From Ampelocalamus luodianensis (Eukaryota; Streptophyta; Magnoliopsida; Poales; Poaceae), in assembly GCA_036346255.1 (NCBI GenBank), contig CM070638.1, forward strand, positions 42,966,394 to 43,030,393: a DNA stretch of 64,000 nucleotides, given 5' to 3'. Below are positions 32,051-42,486 of the stretch, one piece after another (positions within the stretch are counted from its first letter, which is position 1; each line of letters starts with the position of its first letter). The notes beneath the pieces were generated by a model. The model did no database searches. It had not been told where the DNA came from and saw nothing but the letters and a program-made list of their open reading frames with translations. Position numbers and translations under genes: made by a program.

Positions 32051-32945
32051 ATGCAACATATTTCTTATGATTATTTCGATTTATACCTGTATTTTGATAT
32101 TCAAAGAATAAATGCATCAAATGTCGCTGCCACCATCGACAACATTGAACAACTTACGGGGAGTAATTTTCCCAGCTGGAAGGAAAGGATCCATGTTGTC
32201 CTTGAGGTATTAGATCTCGATTATGCTTTAAGGGTGCCAGCTCCCATTCCCCCCTCCGAGGGTGAAGAAAATTATGATGATAAAAAGAAAATCTATGAAA
32301 CTAATGCTGAGAAATGGGAGCGGTCCAACCGTCTATCACTTATGATAATGAAGACCTCCATTTCAGTTGGGATCAGGGGAGCAATTCCCGATTCTGAAAA
32401 TGCTACAGAGTATCTGGCATCAGTTGAAGAAAAATTTAAGGGCTCTAGAAAAGTTTATGCTAGTACTCTAATTCAGAGGCTCTTGACAACTAAGTATGAT
32501 GGTTCCAGAGATTAGAGAACACATAATGATGATGACCGATATGGCGGAAAACTTAAGGAATGGACATGGAGATTTCGATGGTTTCTAGTCTATTTCATTA
32601 TGACCTCCTCCTTCTGAGTATACAGCTTTTAAGATCAATTATAATACTCAGAAAGAAAAGTGGAACATGAGCGTTTTAATCGCCATGTGTGTTCAGGAGG
32701 AGGAAAGAATAAGGACGGAAAAGAGAGATCTTGCACTTCAAGTTGGTGGCTCCAATAAAAGAAAGTTCCAAAGGGACTTCAAATCTAAGAAGAAGCTGGC
32801 GTTCTCCCCCAATACAGATAAGTCGGGGCCTAAGGTGCACAATGCACCTAAGCCTCATGTGGCTCCTTCAGGAGCACCTAAAGGGGGTGAATGTCATTTC
32901 TGTAAGCACCAGGGCACTTTCAGAAGGACTGTGTCGGATTCCTAA
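32051..32945 (+). pseudogene. gag: gag of the copia element, frameshifted
   Basis: The N-terminal part NIEQLTGSNFPSWKERIHVV, DLDYALRVPAP and NRLSLMIMKTSI is the copia gag (UBN2-type) pattern. A one-base shift occurs at about 32510 (a stop just after YDGSRD, with REHIMMM in another frame), and a second by 32590. From 32667 the frame MSVLIAMCVQEEERIR continues to the zinc knuckle CHFCKHQG (about 32891-32914), which loses its last His and Cys by a further shift. Capsid protein, not functional. Confidence 0.85.
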
Positions 32946-33796
32946 AGTGGCTCGCAAAGAAGGGTAATGATACAATAACTTATGTTGATGAAACTCTTTA
33001 TGCTAATTTTTCATTAATTCCTGGTGGATTGACTCAGGTGCAAACTGTGCACGTTACTAATTCTTTACAGGGATTCCTTACCGCGAGAACCCTAAGAAAG
33101 GGGGAGCGAAGCCTTAGAGTCGCGGATGGAAAGGAAGCCGAAGTCGAATCAATAGGATCAATTACATTAGTCTTAGACAACGGCTTCTCGCTTCGTCTCA
33201 ATAATGTAGTTTATGTTCCTTCTATTAGGAGGAATTTGATTTCAGTTTCTTTGTTGGACGATGAATGTTTTAAGTGTATTTTTGGTGATAATAAATGTAT
33301 TATTACGTTTAATTTTAATGATATTGGTCTTGCTTTTAGACGAGACAAACTCTATATGCTTTCCCTTAATGAATCTCCTGTATCTTTGAATGTGTGTGAT
33401 GCTAAGTGTAAAAAGAATAACGAGACTTCTTCGAAATTATAGCACTGTCGTTTAGGCCACATTTCAAAGGGGAGAATGGAGCGTCTCATTAAGGAAGAGA
33501 TTCTCCATCCATTAGATTTCTCCGACTCGCACTAACGCATTGATTGCATTAAAGGAAAATATGTGAAACAAATAAAGAAGGAGCTACTCGCAAAGACAGA
33601 CTTTTAGAATTAATTCATACCGATATTTGTGGTCCTTTTCTGTGACATCGGTGGATGGTTTTGATTCTTTATAACATTCATCGATGATTTCTCCCGTTAT
33701 GGTTATATCTTTCCCATTAAAGACCGGTCTGAGTCACTTGACAAATTTAAGATATTTAAGGCTGAAGTTGAAAATCAGCACAACCTAAGGATTAAA
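32946..33796 (+). pseudogene. pol: Protease and N-terminal integrase of the copia element, frameshifted
   Basis: The aspartic protease active site WWIDSGA is at 33022-33042 but leaves frame right after it. VHVTNSLQGFLTARTLRKGE and VVYVPSIRRNLISVSLL continue in the other frame (33029-33442). The integrase zinc-binding region (HCRLGHISKGRME, about 33442) and first catalytic Asp (LIHTDICGPF, about 33613) follow across further shifts. Confidence 0.85.
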
Positions 33797-36178
33797 GTGG
33801 TAAGATCGGATCGTGGGGGAGAATATTATGGAAGACATGCCTCTTATGGACAAATTCCTGACCCTTTCGCTAAGTTTCTTCAAGAAAATGGCATTGTTGC
33901 CCAGTATTCTATACTAGGTGAACCTCAGCAGAATGGAGTAGCTGAGAGACGCAACCGTACACTTATGGATATGGTACGGAGCATGCTTAGTCACTCTAAT
34001 TTACCAATTAGTTTGTGGATGGAAGCACTAAAGACAGCTGCACATATTCTTAATCGGGTTCCCAGTAAATCAGTACCTAAGACACCTTATGAATTATGGA
34101 CTGGGAGGAAACCGAGTATGAAATATTTACGAGTGTGGGGTTGTCGTGCTGAAGCTAAGATTTTTAATCCACATATTGGGAAATTAGACCCTAAAACAAT
34201 AAGTTGTCATTTTATTGGGTACCCTGAAAGATCCAAAGGGTATCGGTTTTACGGTCCTGATAGGACAACTAAGTTTGTAGAAACAAGGCATGTTGTGTTA
34301 TTAGAGAATAATGAGGAGCTGGAGCCCAGGAAAATAGATCTTGAGGAGAAGCGGGTTTATGTTCCTTCACCGCTCATCCCAGAGACCTTTATTCCTGTGC
34401 CTCAGGTGACTGCACCTCCAGTAGAAAATACTGTTGTTGCACCCGCTGTTGAGGTATATGAAATTCCTAATGTTGCACCTAATGATGAGCCTCAGCAGTC
34501 TCCTGTTATAACTAATGAACCTATTAGAAGATCACAGCGGGAGAGAAGATCCGCCATCCCAAATGATTATGTTGTATATATGAATGAGGATATTAATGAT
34601 ATAGGGAAGGTAGATGATCCCAGCTCTTATAAGGAGGCCATGATGAGTGATCATTCTCCTAAGTGGCTTGATGCCATGAAGGATGAACTAAAGTCTATGA
34701 GCACTAATGATGTGTGGGACCTAGTAGAAATTCCTGACGGAGTCAAAACAGTAGGCTGTAAATGGGTCTACAAAACCAAGCATGACTCTAAGGGAAATAT
34801 CGAAAGGTTCAAAGCAAGACTTGTAGCAAAGGGTTTCTCACAAAGAGAGGGGATTGATTATAATGACACATTTTCTCCTGTCTCAACTAAGGATTCATTC
34901 AGAATCGTTATGGCACTTGTAGCTCATTATGATTTAGAGCTGCATCAGATGGATGTTAAAACAGTATTTCTTAATGGCGACTTGCAAGAAAATGTTTACA
35001 TGGCTCAGCCAGAAGGTTTTGTCATGGAAGGCAAGGAGCATATGGGATGTCGACTTAAGAAATCAATTTATGGCTTGAAGCAAGCGTTGAGGCAGTGGTA
35101 CCTCAAATTCGATAAGATAATAAGGAATTTTGGTTTTAAGGAAAATGAAGTTGATAACTGCATATATGTTAAGTTCAAGGGGAATAAATTCACCATCTTA
35201 GTGCTTTATGTGGATGATATCTTATTGGCCAGCAGTGATAAGGATATGCTGTTTGAGACCAAGAGATTTCTTTCATCTAATTTTGATATGAAGGATCTTG
35301 GTGATGCCTCTTACGTTCTTGGCATTGAGATTCACCGAGATAGGTCCAAAGGAATATTAGGTTTATCTCAGAAGGCATATGTTGACAGAGTACTGAAGAA
35401 ATACAATATGCACAAGTGCTCTGGCTCGCCTGCTCCTATTGTTAAGGGCGATAAGTTTGGGACATTTCAATGTCCAAGGAACCAATATGAAATTGATCAG
35501 ATGAAGTCGGTTCCTTATGCTTCAGCTGTCGGAAGCATTATGTATGCTCAAGTATGTACACGCCCTGATTTAGCTTTTGTAACCGGGATGCTTGGCAGAT
35601 ATCAGTCAAATCCAGGACCGGACCACTGGAAGGTCGTTAAGAAAGTCTTGCGCTATATGCAAGCTACTAAGCATTTCATGCTCACATATAAGATTTCTGA
35701 TAACCTTGAAGTTGTTGGTTATTCAGATTCAGATTTTGCGGGATGTGTTGATACTAAGAAATCCACGTCAGGTTATATCTTCACACTCACTGGAGGAGCT
35801 ATCTCGTGGAAAAGCTCCAAACAAACCCTTACGGCATCTTCAACGATGCAAGCTGAGTTTGTGGCATGTTATGAGGCCACCGGGCAGGCTGTATGGCTTA
35901 AGAACTTTATCCCAGGACTTAGAGTGGTAGACAACATTTCTGAACCACTCACCTTATACTGCGATAATGAACCCGCAGTCTTTTATGCGAGTAACAACAA
36001 GTCAAGTGGTGCTGCCAAACACATTGACATTAAGTATCATGTTGTGAAAGATAGAATCCAGGATCAAACTATTAGCATCAAGCATATTAGTACTAAGTTA
36101 ATGCTTGCGGATCCACTTACTAAAGGCTTACCACCCAATATCTTTCGTGATCATGTTGCCGGCATGGTTGTATTGTAA
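33797..36178 (+). CDS. pol: pol of the copia element: integrase core, reverse transcriptase, RNase H (793 codons open)
   Basis: The open frame begins inside integrase with the second catalytic Asp (RSDRGGEYY, residues about 2-10) and the third residue Glu ([11 protein letters not shown], about 49-59). [12 protein letters not shown] and [16 protein letters not shown] follow. RT starts near residue 300: [49 protein letters not shown] (usually ...TAFLNGDL), [12 protein letters not shown], and the catalytic YVDDILLAS at about 471. RNase H has [31 protein letters not shown] and [13 protein letters not shown]. The true polyprotein starts upstream, so the ATG here is only an internal Met; translation of this part alone is doubtful. 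It is the best preserved coding stretch in the window. Confidence 0.93.
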   Translation: MVRSDRGGEYYGRHASYGQIPDPFAKFLQENGIVAQYSILGEPQQNGVAERRNRTLMDMVRSMLSHSNLPISLWMEALKTAAHILNRVPSKSVPKTPYELWTGRKPSMKYLRVWGCRAEAKIFNPHIGKLDPKTISCHFIGYPERSKGYRFYGPDRTTKFVETRHVVLLENNEELEPRKIDLEEKRVYVPSPLIPETFIPVPQVTAPPVENTVVAPAVEVYEIPNVAPNDEPQQSPVITNEPIRRSQRERRSAIPNDYVVYMNEDINDIGKVDDPSSYKEAMMSDHSPKWLDAMKDELKSMSTNDVWDLVEIPDGVKTVGCKWVYKTKHDSKGNIERFKARLVAKGFSQREGIDYNDTFSPVSTKDSFRIVMALVAHYDLELHQMDVKTVFLNGDLQENVYMAQPEGFVMEGKEHMGCRLKKSIYGLKQALRQWYLKFDKIIRNFGFKENEVDNCIYVKFKGNKFTILVLYVDDILLASSDKDMLFETKRFLSSNFDMKDLGDASYVLGIEIHRDRSKGILGLSQKAYVDRVLKKYNMHKCSGSPAPIVKGDKFGTFQCPRNQYEIDQMKSVPYASAVGSIMYAQVCTRPDLAFVTGMLGRYQSNPGPDHWKVVKKVLRYMQATKHFMLTYKISDNLEVVGYSDSDFAGCVDTKKSTSGYIFTLTGGAISWKSSKQTLTASSTMQAEFVACYEATGQAVWLKNFIPGLRVVDNISEPLTLYCDNEPAVFYASNNKSSGAAKHIDIKYHVVKDRIQDQTISIKHISTKLMLADPLTKGLPPNIFRDHVAGMVVL

Positions 36179-36360
36179 AGCCTCTGATTCTAGATAAAAG
36201 GACCTTAAAGTAAACCAACTCCCATTAAGTATAATGAATATCCATTTCAAGATAGGATAGTACACTATAGATACTGAGGTTGTATGACACTTCATTGGTC
36301 ATACGACGCATTATCTTGGTGTGCTGTTTTATTGAGAATGGGCTTATGATGTTAGCCTTA

Positions 36361-36376
36361 TGATCAAAGGGGAGAA
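36361..36376 (+). other. Polypurine tract of the copia element
   Basis: TGATCAAAGGGGAGAA ends exactly at the 3' LTR start. The 180 bp between the pol stop (36178) and the PPT is untranslated. Confidence 0.85.
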
Positions 36377-36825
36377 TGTTGGGTTGATGTCTCGGCTAAC
36401 GAACTCCGAAAGACTCGGGAGTCATGGCCCTCTACGCGCCCTGATCGGGGGCGCAACCAACAAGTTGGTTTTCGTCCCGTTCACGCAGCGCAATACAATA
36501 TAGGACTCGCAGCCTCTAATCGTGTGTGGTTCTTGGTCAAGAACGTCCTAACAACCCGATCTCTTACGTGCGCCGCCGCTGGCGAAGACCGAACACCGCC
36601 GCCTCGCCCACGACCATCTCTACGCCACCGACGCCCGCACCGACCTCTCTTCACCTCCCGTCCGCTACACCGACACATCTACACCATCAGATCACCTTTT
36701 TTCATGGCGTCTTCAAGTTCGGGTAAGGTCTCACGCTTCCGCTCTAAGTTTCAGTGTAGGTGTTCATGATTCAGAGCTAGGGTTTATGCTATTAGATCAC
36801 GATTAGTCTTAGATTAAGACCTACA
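36377..36825 (+). repeat. 3' LTR of the copia element (449 bp)
   Basis: It matches 30407-30863 and is followed by the GCAGA target duplication. Differences from the 5' LTR are mostly one- or two-base losses in the GC-rich part (36500-36670). Confidence 0.95.
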
Positions 36826-37156
36826 GCAGATTCATGCATTTGCGTGGTGTTTCCTACCTCCTGCGCTCGGTGACGGCGGGAAGGTGGCGGCCAGCTCCTA
36901 CGCTCCAGCACCGCGGAAAGTGGTGGGCCGCCACCTTTCGCACCGGTCGCCTCGCTCTTGTGCTCGCCGGTCCTTCTGCGCTGGCCGCTTGTTTCCCGCG
37001 CTCCTCGATCGCACGATGTGCCACGTGTCACCTTTACGTGCTTTCGCGCTCAGAAGGGGGCTAGATTTGCAAATACAGTGTCGGGGGGGTCTATTTTTGC
37101 TATTGAGGTGCGGCAAGAGGCCAAATAAAAAAAATTGCAACTCTGGAATGGAGATT

Positions 37157-40100
37157 TGTAACATCCCAAGGTTATGTTACCAAAATAAAATAAAATAAAA
37201 TAATTATTTTATTGGATTTTCAAAAATGTGATAGAGTTTCATTTCTTTATTTGAACTTCTGAAGTCTTAAAAGTCAAAACTTAAAATTTATTTGAAGTTC
37301 TTGAAGTTTTATTTGATTTAATCTGAAAAACAAAAATTTACTTAATTTCTAAGATTTTATGAGTTTTTAAAAGCTTTTTCCTAAAATATTTTAAAGTCAA
37401 AACAAATTTATTTGCAAAATTAAAAGCCAACATAAAGTTGGAAATAATTTTATTAAGTCCAAAATAGGTATGGGAATTTCTGTGGATTTTTCCATAAATT
37501 TTGGATTTTATTTGCTATTTTCTAAAGCCTAAATGAATTTCTGGAATTAAATCAATTGTGAAATCAATTAAAAACCCTAAAATCCCTTTGGGCCGAAATC
37601 CCTCCGGCCCATCTCTCTTTCCCGCGCCCCGACCCGTTTTTCGGCCCACTCCGCCGCCCTCTCTCTCTCCTATCTCCCTCCCCCGTCCGATTCAAATCGG
37701 ACGACTCTCTATAGCCCCACGCCACCCGCCTCCTCCGCACCGTCGGATGGAAATCCGACGGCTCCGCGCCATCTTCCCCGCCCTCATTCTTCCTCGCGCA
37801 ACCGCGCCGCCTCCGCCATTTTCGCCGCGCCCGGAGCTTCGTCAACACCACGATCCCCGCCCCCTCTTCTCACGCGACCACGCGCACACGACTCGGCGCC
37901 CCAACCGCCACCACCCCCACTTTCTCCCCCTCCCTTGCGCCCACGTCCGCCGGATCTCGCAACCGCCGCCGACACGGCCGCGCACGATCTCGCCATCCCG
38001 GCCTCCCATGGCCTATAAAGGGGAGCACAGTGAGCCCCCTTCCCTCCTCGTTCCAACCTCACCACTCACGCCTCCTCCCTCACGCCCACCTCGCCGGAAG
38101 TTGAGGTTTGGTCACCGCCGGCCGCAAGGACGCCGCCACCGCGCGCCGCTCCGCCTCGCCGCCACCACAAAGGCATCGCCAGAGCTCACCTACGCTGCGG
38201 CGCGCTCGCCGCCGAGCGCCACCGGAGCTCCATCGCCACCGACGGCCGAGCTTCGCCGCCGCCTATCTCCTCGCCGCCGGCTATCGCCGCCACCTCAGGT
38301 GACCAAAACATGCGCATCGTGACCCCCCATCGCCTCCTCTCTCCGTTAGTATCATCCACGCTCGCCGGAGCGCCGCCAATCACCGCGAAGCTCGCACCGG
38401 CCGCCGCCGGCCCTGGCTTGCGTGGCACCGCCACGTGGCTGCCACGCCACGCCATCTCACCGCCGCATCATCGCCACCTCCTTCCCTCCGTCCACGTGGC
38501 ACGACCGCGTGGCATGGTCCACCCCACCCTCAGACCCAATCGCCCATAAACCCAGTCCACCAAAGCCGAGCCACTGACATGTTGACCCCACATATCAGGG
38601 TTTTTATTTATTTTCTTTAATTCCGAAAATCCTCGATGACGTCATCCTTGCGCAATAAAAGGATTTTCCTTTAGAAAAATAAATCAAGAAAATCTGAAAA
38701 TTCAGAAATTAGGTTTTAAATAGATTTAAACTTCAAAAATTCATATCTTTTGCATCTTAGCTCCAAATTGGGTGTTTCAAATTGCAAAATTTGTATAAAA
38801 TCATTATCTAGCTAACTAAACCAAAATTATTTAATTTTGAGTTCATTTGACCACAATTTCTTTAAACCCTAAATCTATCATTTCATGTAATTTCAAACTT
38901 CGAAAGCTCATATCTTTTGCATCCAAACTCCGATTGAGCCCATTCAAATTTCTAAATTTATCTAAATTCAAGATCTAGCCAAATAAACCAAAAATTTTCA
39001 ATTTGGAGTTAATTTGAATCTTGTTTGAATTTAGTTTGAATTTGGCTTATTTTCGCGTATAGATTTCGACGACTTCGGAAAGTCAGATTTCGACGCCGTT
39101 GAAGAACACATAAGAGGATTGATTTTGACTGTATGATCATCGTGATTGTACACATAGACTACCTGGAGAAAGTGCTTGTGAGTACTAGGTGACCTGTTGA
39201 GGAAAACAACATCACCTCAGTATCAGTTGATCTGTTCACCTCAAGCGAGGCAAGTTACATTCTTGATCATATTTACACCCATTATTTTAAATTATTTAAA
39301 TTCTGTTTCAAATTACTATTGCATGCTTATTTATATTCAGTAATTTAAATACCTGTTTTTAAATTTATAGCTATGCCTAAATTCCTTTGTATGACCAATT
39401 TTGATATCGAATCAAACATATTGTCACCCTAGATAAAAACCTAGTTGATACAATAGTATGGACTAGAATCATTTAAAAAAAATATTGTGCTTAGCCATGC
39501 TTATAGATCACATATGTTTCATTTGGGGAATTTCAGCCAAAAGTTAAATATTGTTTAATTTGTACCCTTGGCATTGGTGTGTCATGGGAGTTTTACAAAT
39601 GCTTGAAAAATAAAATAAAAGGATGGTTTGGACATGGGCGAAATGGTTGTCTGGTGGGTGCAGGTTTATGCACGGGCTCAACTGGGTAGGTTGAAGCCCA
39701 GGGTTCTGTTGGTGGTCGCCCAGGTCAATTAAGGACCGGTCTTCGAGCCGCATCTTGCTAAGCCACATCGTACTACCACATGTCTTGTATGGGCAGGACC
39801 TGGCTAAATAATTTGCAAAGTTCCATCATGGTCGTTCCTGTGATGCGGTGGGTAGTCTTTCATGACTTTTGTTAGTCTCACTTGGCGCAAGAGGGGGCCT
39901 GAACTCTGCGGACGGGTAGTCCAAAGGGGGTGAAACCTTAGCGAGGGGAGACTATGGTGGAATAGCACATTGTAAAAGCCTTGACACGTGCTCTAGACTG
40001 CTTACCTAAGGTAGTGAGCGGTGGTATCGACGGATGCCAATCAACTAGAGAATTCATGTCTTGTGGGTAAAGTTGTACAACCTCTGCAGAGTGTCAATCT

Positions 40101-40777
40101 ATTCGAATAGCCGTGTCCACGGTCATGGACATGCTGGCAAAGCCACTCAAAGTTATACTTCGATTTTAAATCTTTTGTAAAACAGTTTTGACATAGATGG
40201 GTGTCCATGAGAAAAGTTATGGGTTGAAGCTCCGGGTTGGTGCCCGTGTTTATGTTGGTGTTAGGTTGGTGCCTACACTATTGTTATCAATTCAAGATCA
40301 ATTTTAGATTTTATAAAACTTGAGCTTTTGAACTTATTGTGGTATTTATTGTCAAATGTTGTTTTTGCACAAATAACTCTATAAGCCATCCTATGTTACA
40401 TCCATTTATGCATGTCATTCTGTTATTTTGACGGGTGTAACTTGCGAGCACGGAAGTTGTGCTCATTCTTGCTTAATGCAAACAAATTTCAGAGGAGAAG
40501 AGCTTCGCTTCAGGTGTGGATCATGACGACTAGGCCGCTACCCCAATCGATTGCCTGTGGCAGATTATTGGACCCTACTACTTCTTCATCGTCTTCCGCT
40601 GTGTTTATTTAATGTTGCCCTGTAAGGCTATCTTGTAATCAACTCTGTTGTCATTTAATAAACTTTAGCGTTTATGGTTGTGTTATCACACTTGTTTACT
40701 GTGTGAGCTAGCCACTGATCATGGGACTAGTTCAGTTATGCACATAAGATCTGGGGTGTTAATCCCGGGTTCTTACA
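37157..40777 (+). repeat. 5' LTR of gypsy element 2 (3621 bp)
   Basis: It starts TGTAACATCC and ends GGTTCTTACA. The AT-rich start, a GC-rich block at 37600-38560, TATA box TATAAAG at 38014-38020 and palindromes at 37683-37703 and 37740-37761 mirror the layout of the gypsy 1 LTR, although most sequence differs. The open frames of 60-250 codons in the GC-rich block are composition artefacts. Confidence 0.95.
37683..37761 (+). promoter_or_regulatory. Palindromes upstream of the gypsy 2 TATA box
   Basis: Two inverted repeats with arms CCGTCCGAT/ATCGGACG (37683-37703) and CCGTCGGAT/ATCCGACGG (37740-37761). The 3' LTR has the same pair near 42996-43070 with point changes in the arms. Confidence 0.6.
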
Positions 40778-40780
40778 AAG

Positions 40781-40792
40781 TGGTATCAGAGC
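40781..40792 (+). other. Primer binding site of gypsy element 2
   Basis: TGGTATCAGAGC, 3 bp after the LTR end, complementary to the tRNA-iMet 3' end. 40793-41308 is an AT-rich leader with no convincing ORF. Confidence 0.9.
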
Positions 40793-41308
40793 CATGACGA
40801 CTGTAGGTCGTGACCTAGTTAGAATGGCCGTTATTTGAAAAACTTCAAAATTTATTTTATAAAACAAGAAAAATAAATTTGTTCTCTCCTCATCCGGGTC
40901 ATCTATCTACCTTTAGCTTTCTTACCTTATTATCCCCTCACAATTTTGTGATATTAAATGAATCCTCTTCCCCTTATAAAATTTCTATAGATGGTCAACA
41001 CGTTTTCTCCCGTTACGAGACCAGAAGACATGAAGTTGTCAAAGAAACATCGTTGTCAGAGACCACGAGCAGAAGATACGATGTCAGCCCAGCCATATAA
41101 TATAAGTTTACCAAGACTCATTCTGTGCATTGAGTCGGTCCACCAAATTAAGGGTTTAATCGATAGAACATTGTGTAAAGTTGTTCTGAAAAGTTTTTCA
41201 GTTGGTTCTTCCGTTTGGGAATATTATTTTGCTTTGCTCCCCTTAATTCTTCTTATTTGTCTCTCCCCTATCCTTTGTCTCCTTCCCTAACTCTCTGGAG
41301 TAAACAAG

Positions 41309-42310
41309 ATGGTGAACCCTCGTCACCCAGGAAGTGGAGCCAACACCAACAACAATGGAAGTGACCCAATCAATGAACCAGAGTGGCAGCAGTTGATGGC
41401 CAATCAAAACCGTCTGATCGAACTACTCTCTCAGTCCATCAACAACAATCAAACCCGACAAGCTACAGCTTCCCAAGTTCCAACTCCAACTCCACCACCC
41501 CAAAGAACCAGCATGTCAGAATTTATGAGGATGCGTCCACCAACTTTTTCAAGCAGTACTGAGCCCATGGATGCAGATGATTGGCTCCGGGCAATTAGTA
41601 AGAAGTTGGACATCGCCCAGTGCACTGATCGTGAGAGGGTGTTGTTTGCTTCGCACTAGTTCATGGGTCCAGCTTCCGAATGGTGGGACAACTTCAGCAT
41701 CTCACATGCTGATGCTCAAGCCATCACCTGGGACGAATTTGTGCAAGCTTTCCGCCATGCACATATCCCTTCCGGCATGATGACCCTCAAGAAGAAGGAA
41801 TTTCATTCACTGCGCCAAGGCAATCTATCTGTAAATGAGTACCTGCACAAGTTCAATCAGCTAGCACGATATGCACCTAACGATGTTGCTAAGGATGAAG
41901 ACAAGCAGGAAAGATTCCTAGAAGGACTCAATGATGATTTGTCCGTACAACTGATTTCCCAGGACTTTTCAGACTTTCAGCAGCTAGTCGACAAGGCGAT
42001 TCGTCAAGAAGGCAAACACCGCGAGATGGAAAACCGCAAGAGAAGAATGACTGCACAGAAGTTCAACTCGGGAAGTTTTTCTAGAGCTAGAGGGACTTCA
42101 TCATATCAAGTCAAATCCCAACCAACAGTAGACAACCCAGTCAACTTGGAGTCCTCCAACACATCTGATGGTGATCAGGCACACAAGGACTCATCCTATG
42201 TTCCAGGCATCACGTGTTTCAATTGCCATGAGGTTGGGCATTTCATAAGAATGTCCAAAGAAGCAAAGAGCAATAACCCACCAACCTGTAAGTCAACATC
42301 ATGCAAATAA
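41309..42310 (+). pseudogene. gag: gag of gypsy element 2, one stop and a damaged zinc knuckle
   Basis: The start opens MVNPRHPGSGANTNNN; the frame is open for 333 codons except for TAG at 41657-41659, where other gags have Gln (FASHQL). Conserved core: PEWQQLMANQNRLIELLSQS, MSEFMRMRPPTFSSS, ASEWWDNF, FVQAFRHAHIPSGMM, SVNEYLHKFNQLARYAP and DKQERFLEGLNDDLSVQL. The zinc knuckle reads CFNCHEVGHFIRMSKEAK: the fourth ligand Cys is displaced by a one-base shift, and the frame ends soon after. A single CAG to TAG change and one indel separate this from an open gag. Capsid role expected. Confidence 0.88.
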
Positions 42311-42448
42311 ACAGGAAGCTGCAAAATTCTGAACGAGGACGTCTGTTTAATGTCACAACTCAAATTCTGTCGGATGATGAACAGGATGTGAACGATGACA
42401 ATTCCAGTTGAAGACCTAGGATTCCCCAGCTTTCTTTCTAGCCTCTCC

Positions 42449-42486
42449 GAATCTCGGGGACGAGATTCCTTTTAAGGGGGGGAGTT
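42449..42486 (+). promoter_or_regulatory. Palindrome and polypurine tract of gypsy element 2
   Basis: GAATCTCG-GGGA-CGAGATTC (42449-42468), then TTTTAAGGGGGGGAG as PPT, then the 3' LTR. Third instance of this arrangement in the window. Confidence 0.82.

Larger units (their letters stand above)
30407..36825 (+). mobile_element. Ty1/copia LTR retrotransposon
   Basis: LTRs at 30407-30863 and 36377-36825 start TGTTGGGTTGAT and end CCTACA. GCAGA flanks both sides (30402-30406, 36826-36830). PBS TGGTATCAGAGC lies at 30866-30877 and a PPT at 36361-36376. Gene order gag-PR-IN-RT-RH is copia type. Gag, protease and the first half of integrase are frameshifted, but 793 codons of pol remain open. The insertion is in the loop of the fold-back element. 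Confidence 0.95.
30080..37137. mobile_element. Fold-back (long-TIR) Mutator-like element, split by copia
   Basis: Arms 30080-30406 and 36831-37137 are inverted copies of each other over about 300 bp, e.g. CACTGTATTTGCAAAT at 30137-30152 against its complement near 37066-37081, and GTGACACGTG against CACGTGTCAC. Flanks CAATTCTGG (30071-30079) and CAACTCTGG (37138-37146) form a 9-bp target duplication with one mismatch, as expected for MULEs. The right copy of the host repeat has ACACTCTGG at the same site, uninterrupted. Without copia it is about 634 bp, nearly all palindrome. It carries no transposase. Confidence 0.78.
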
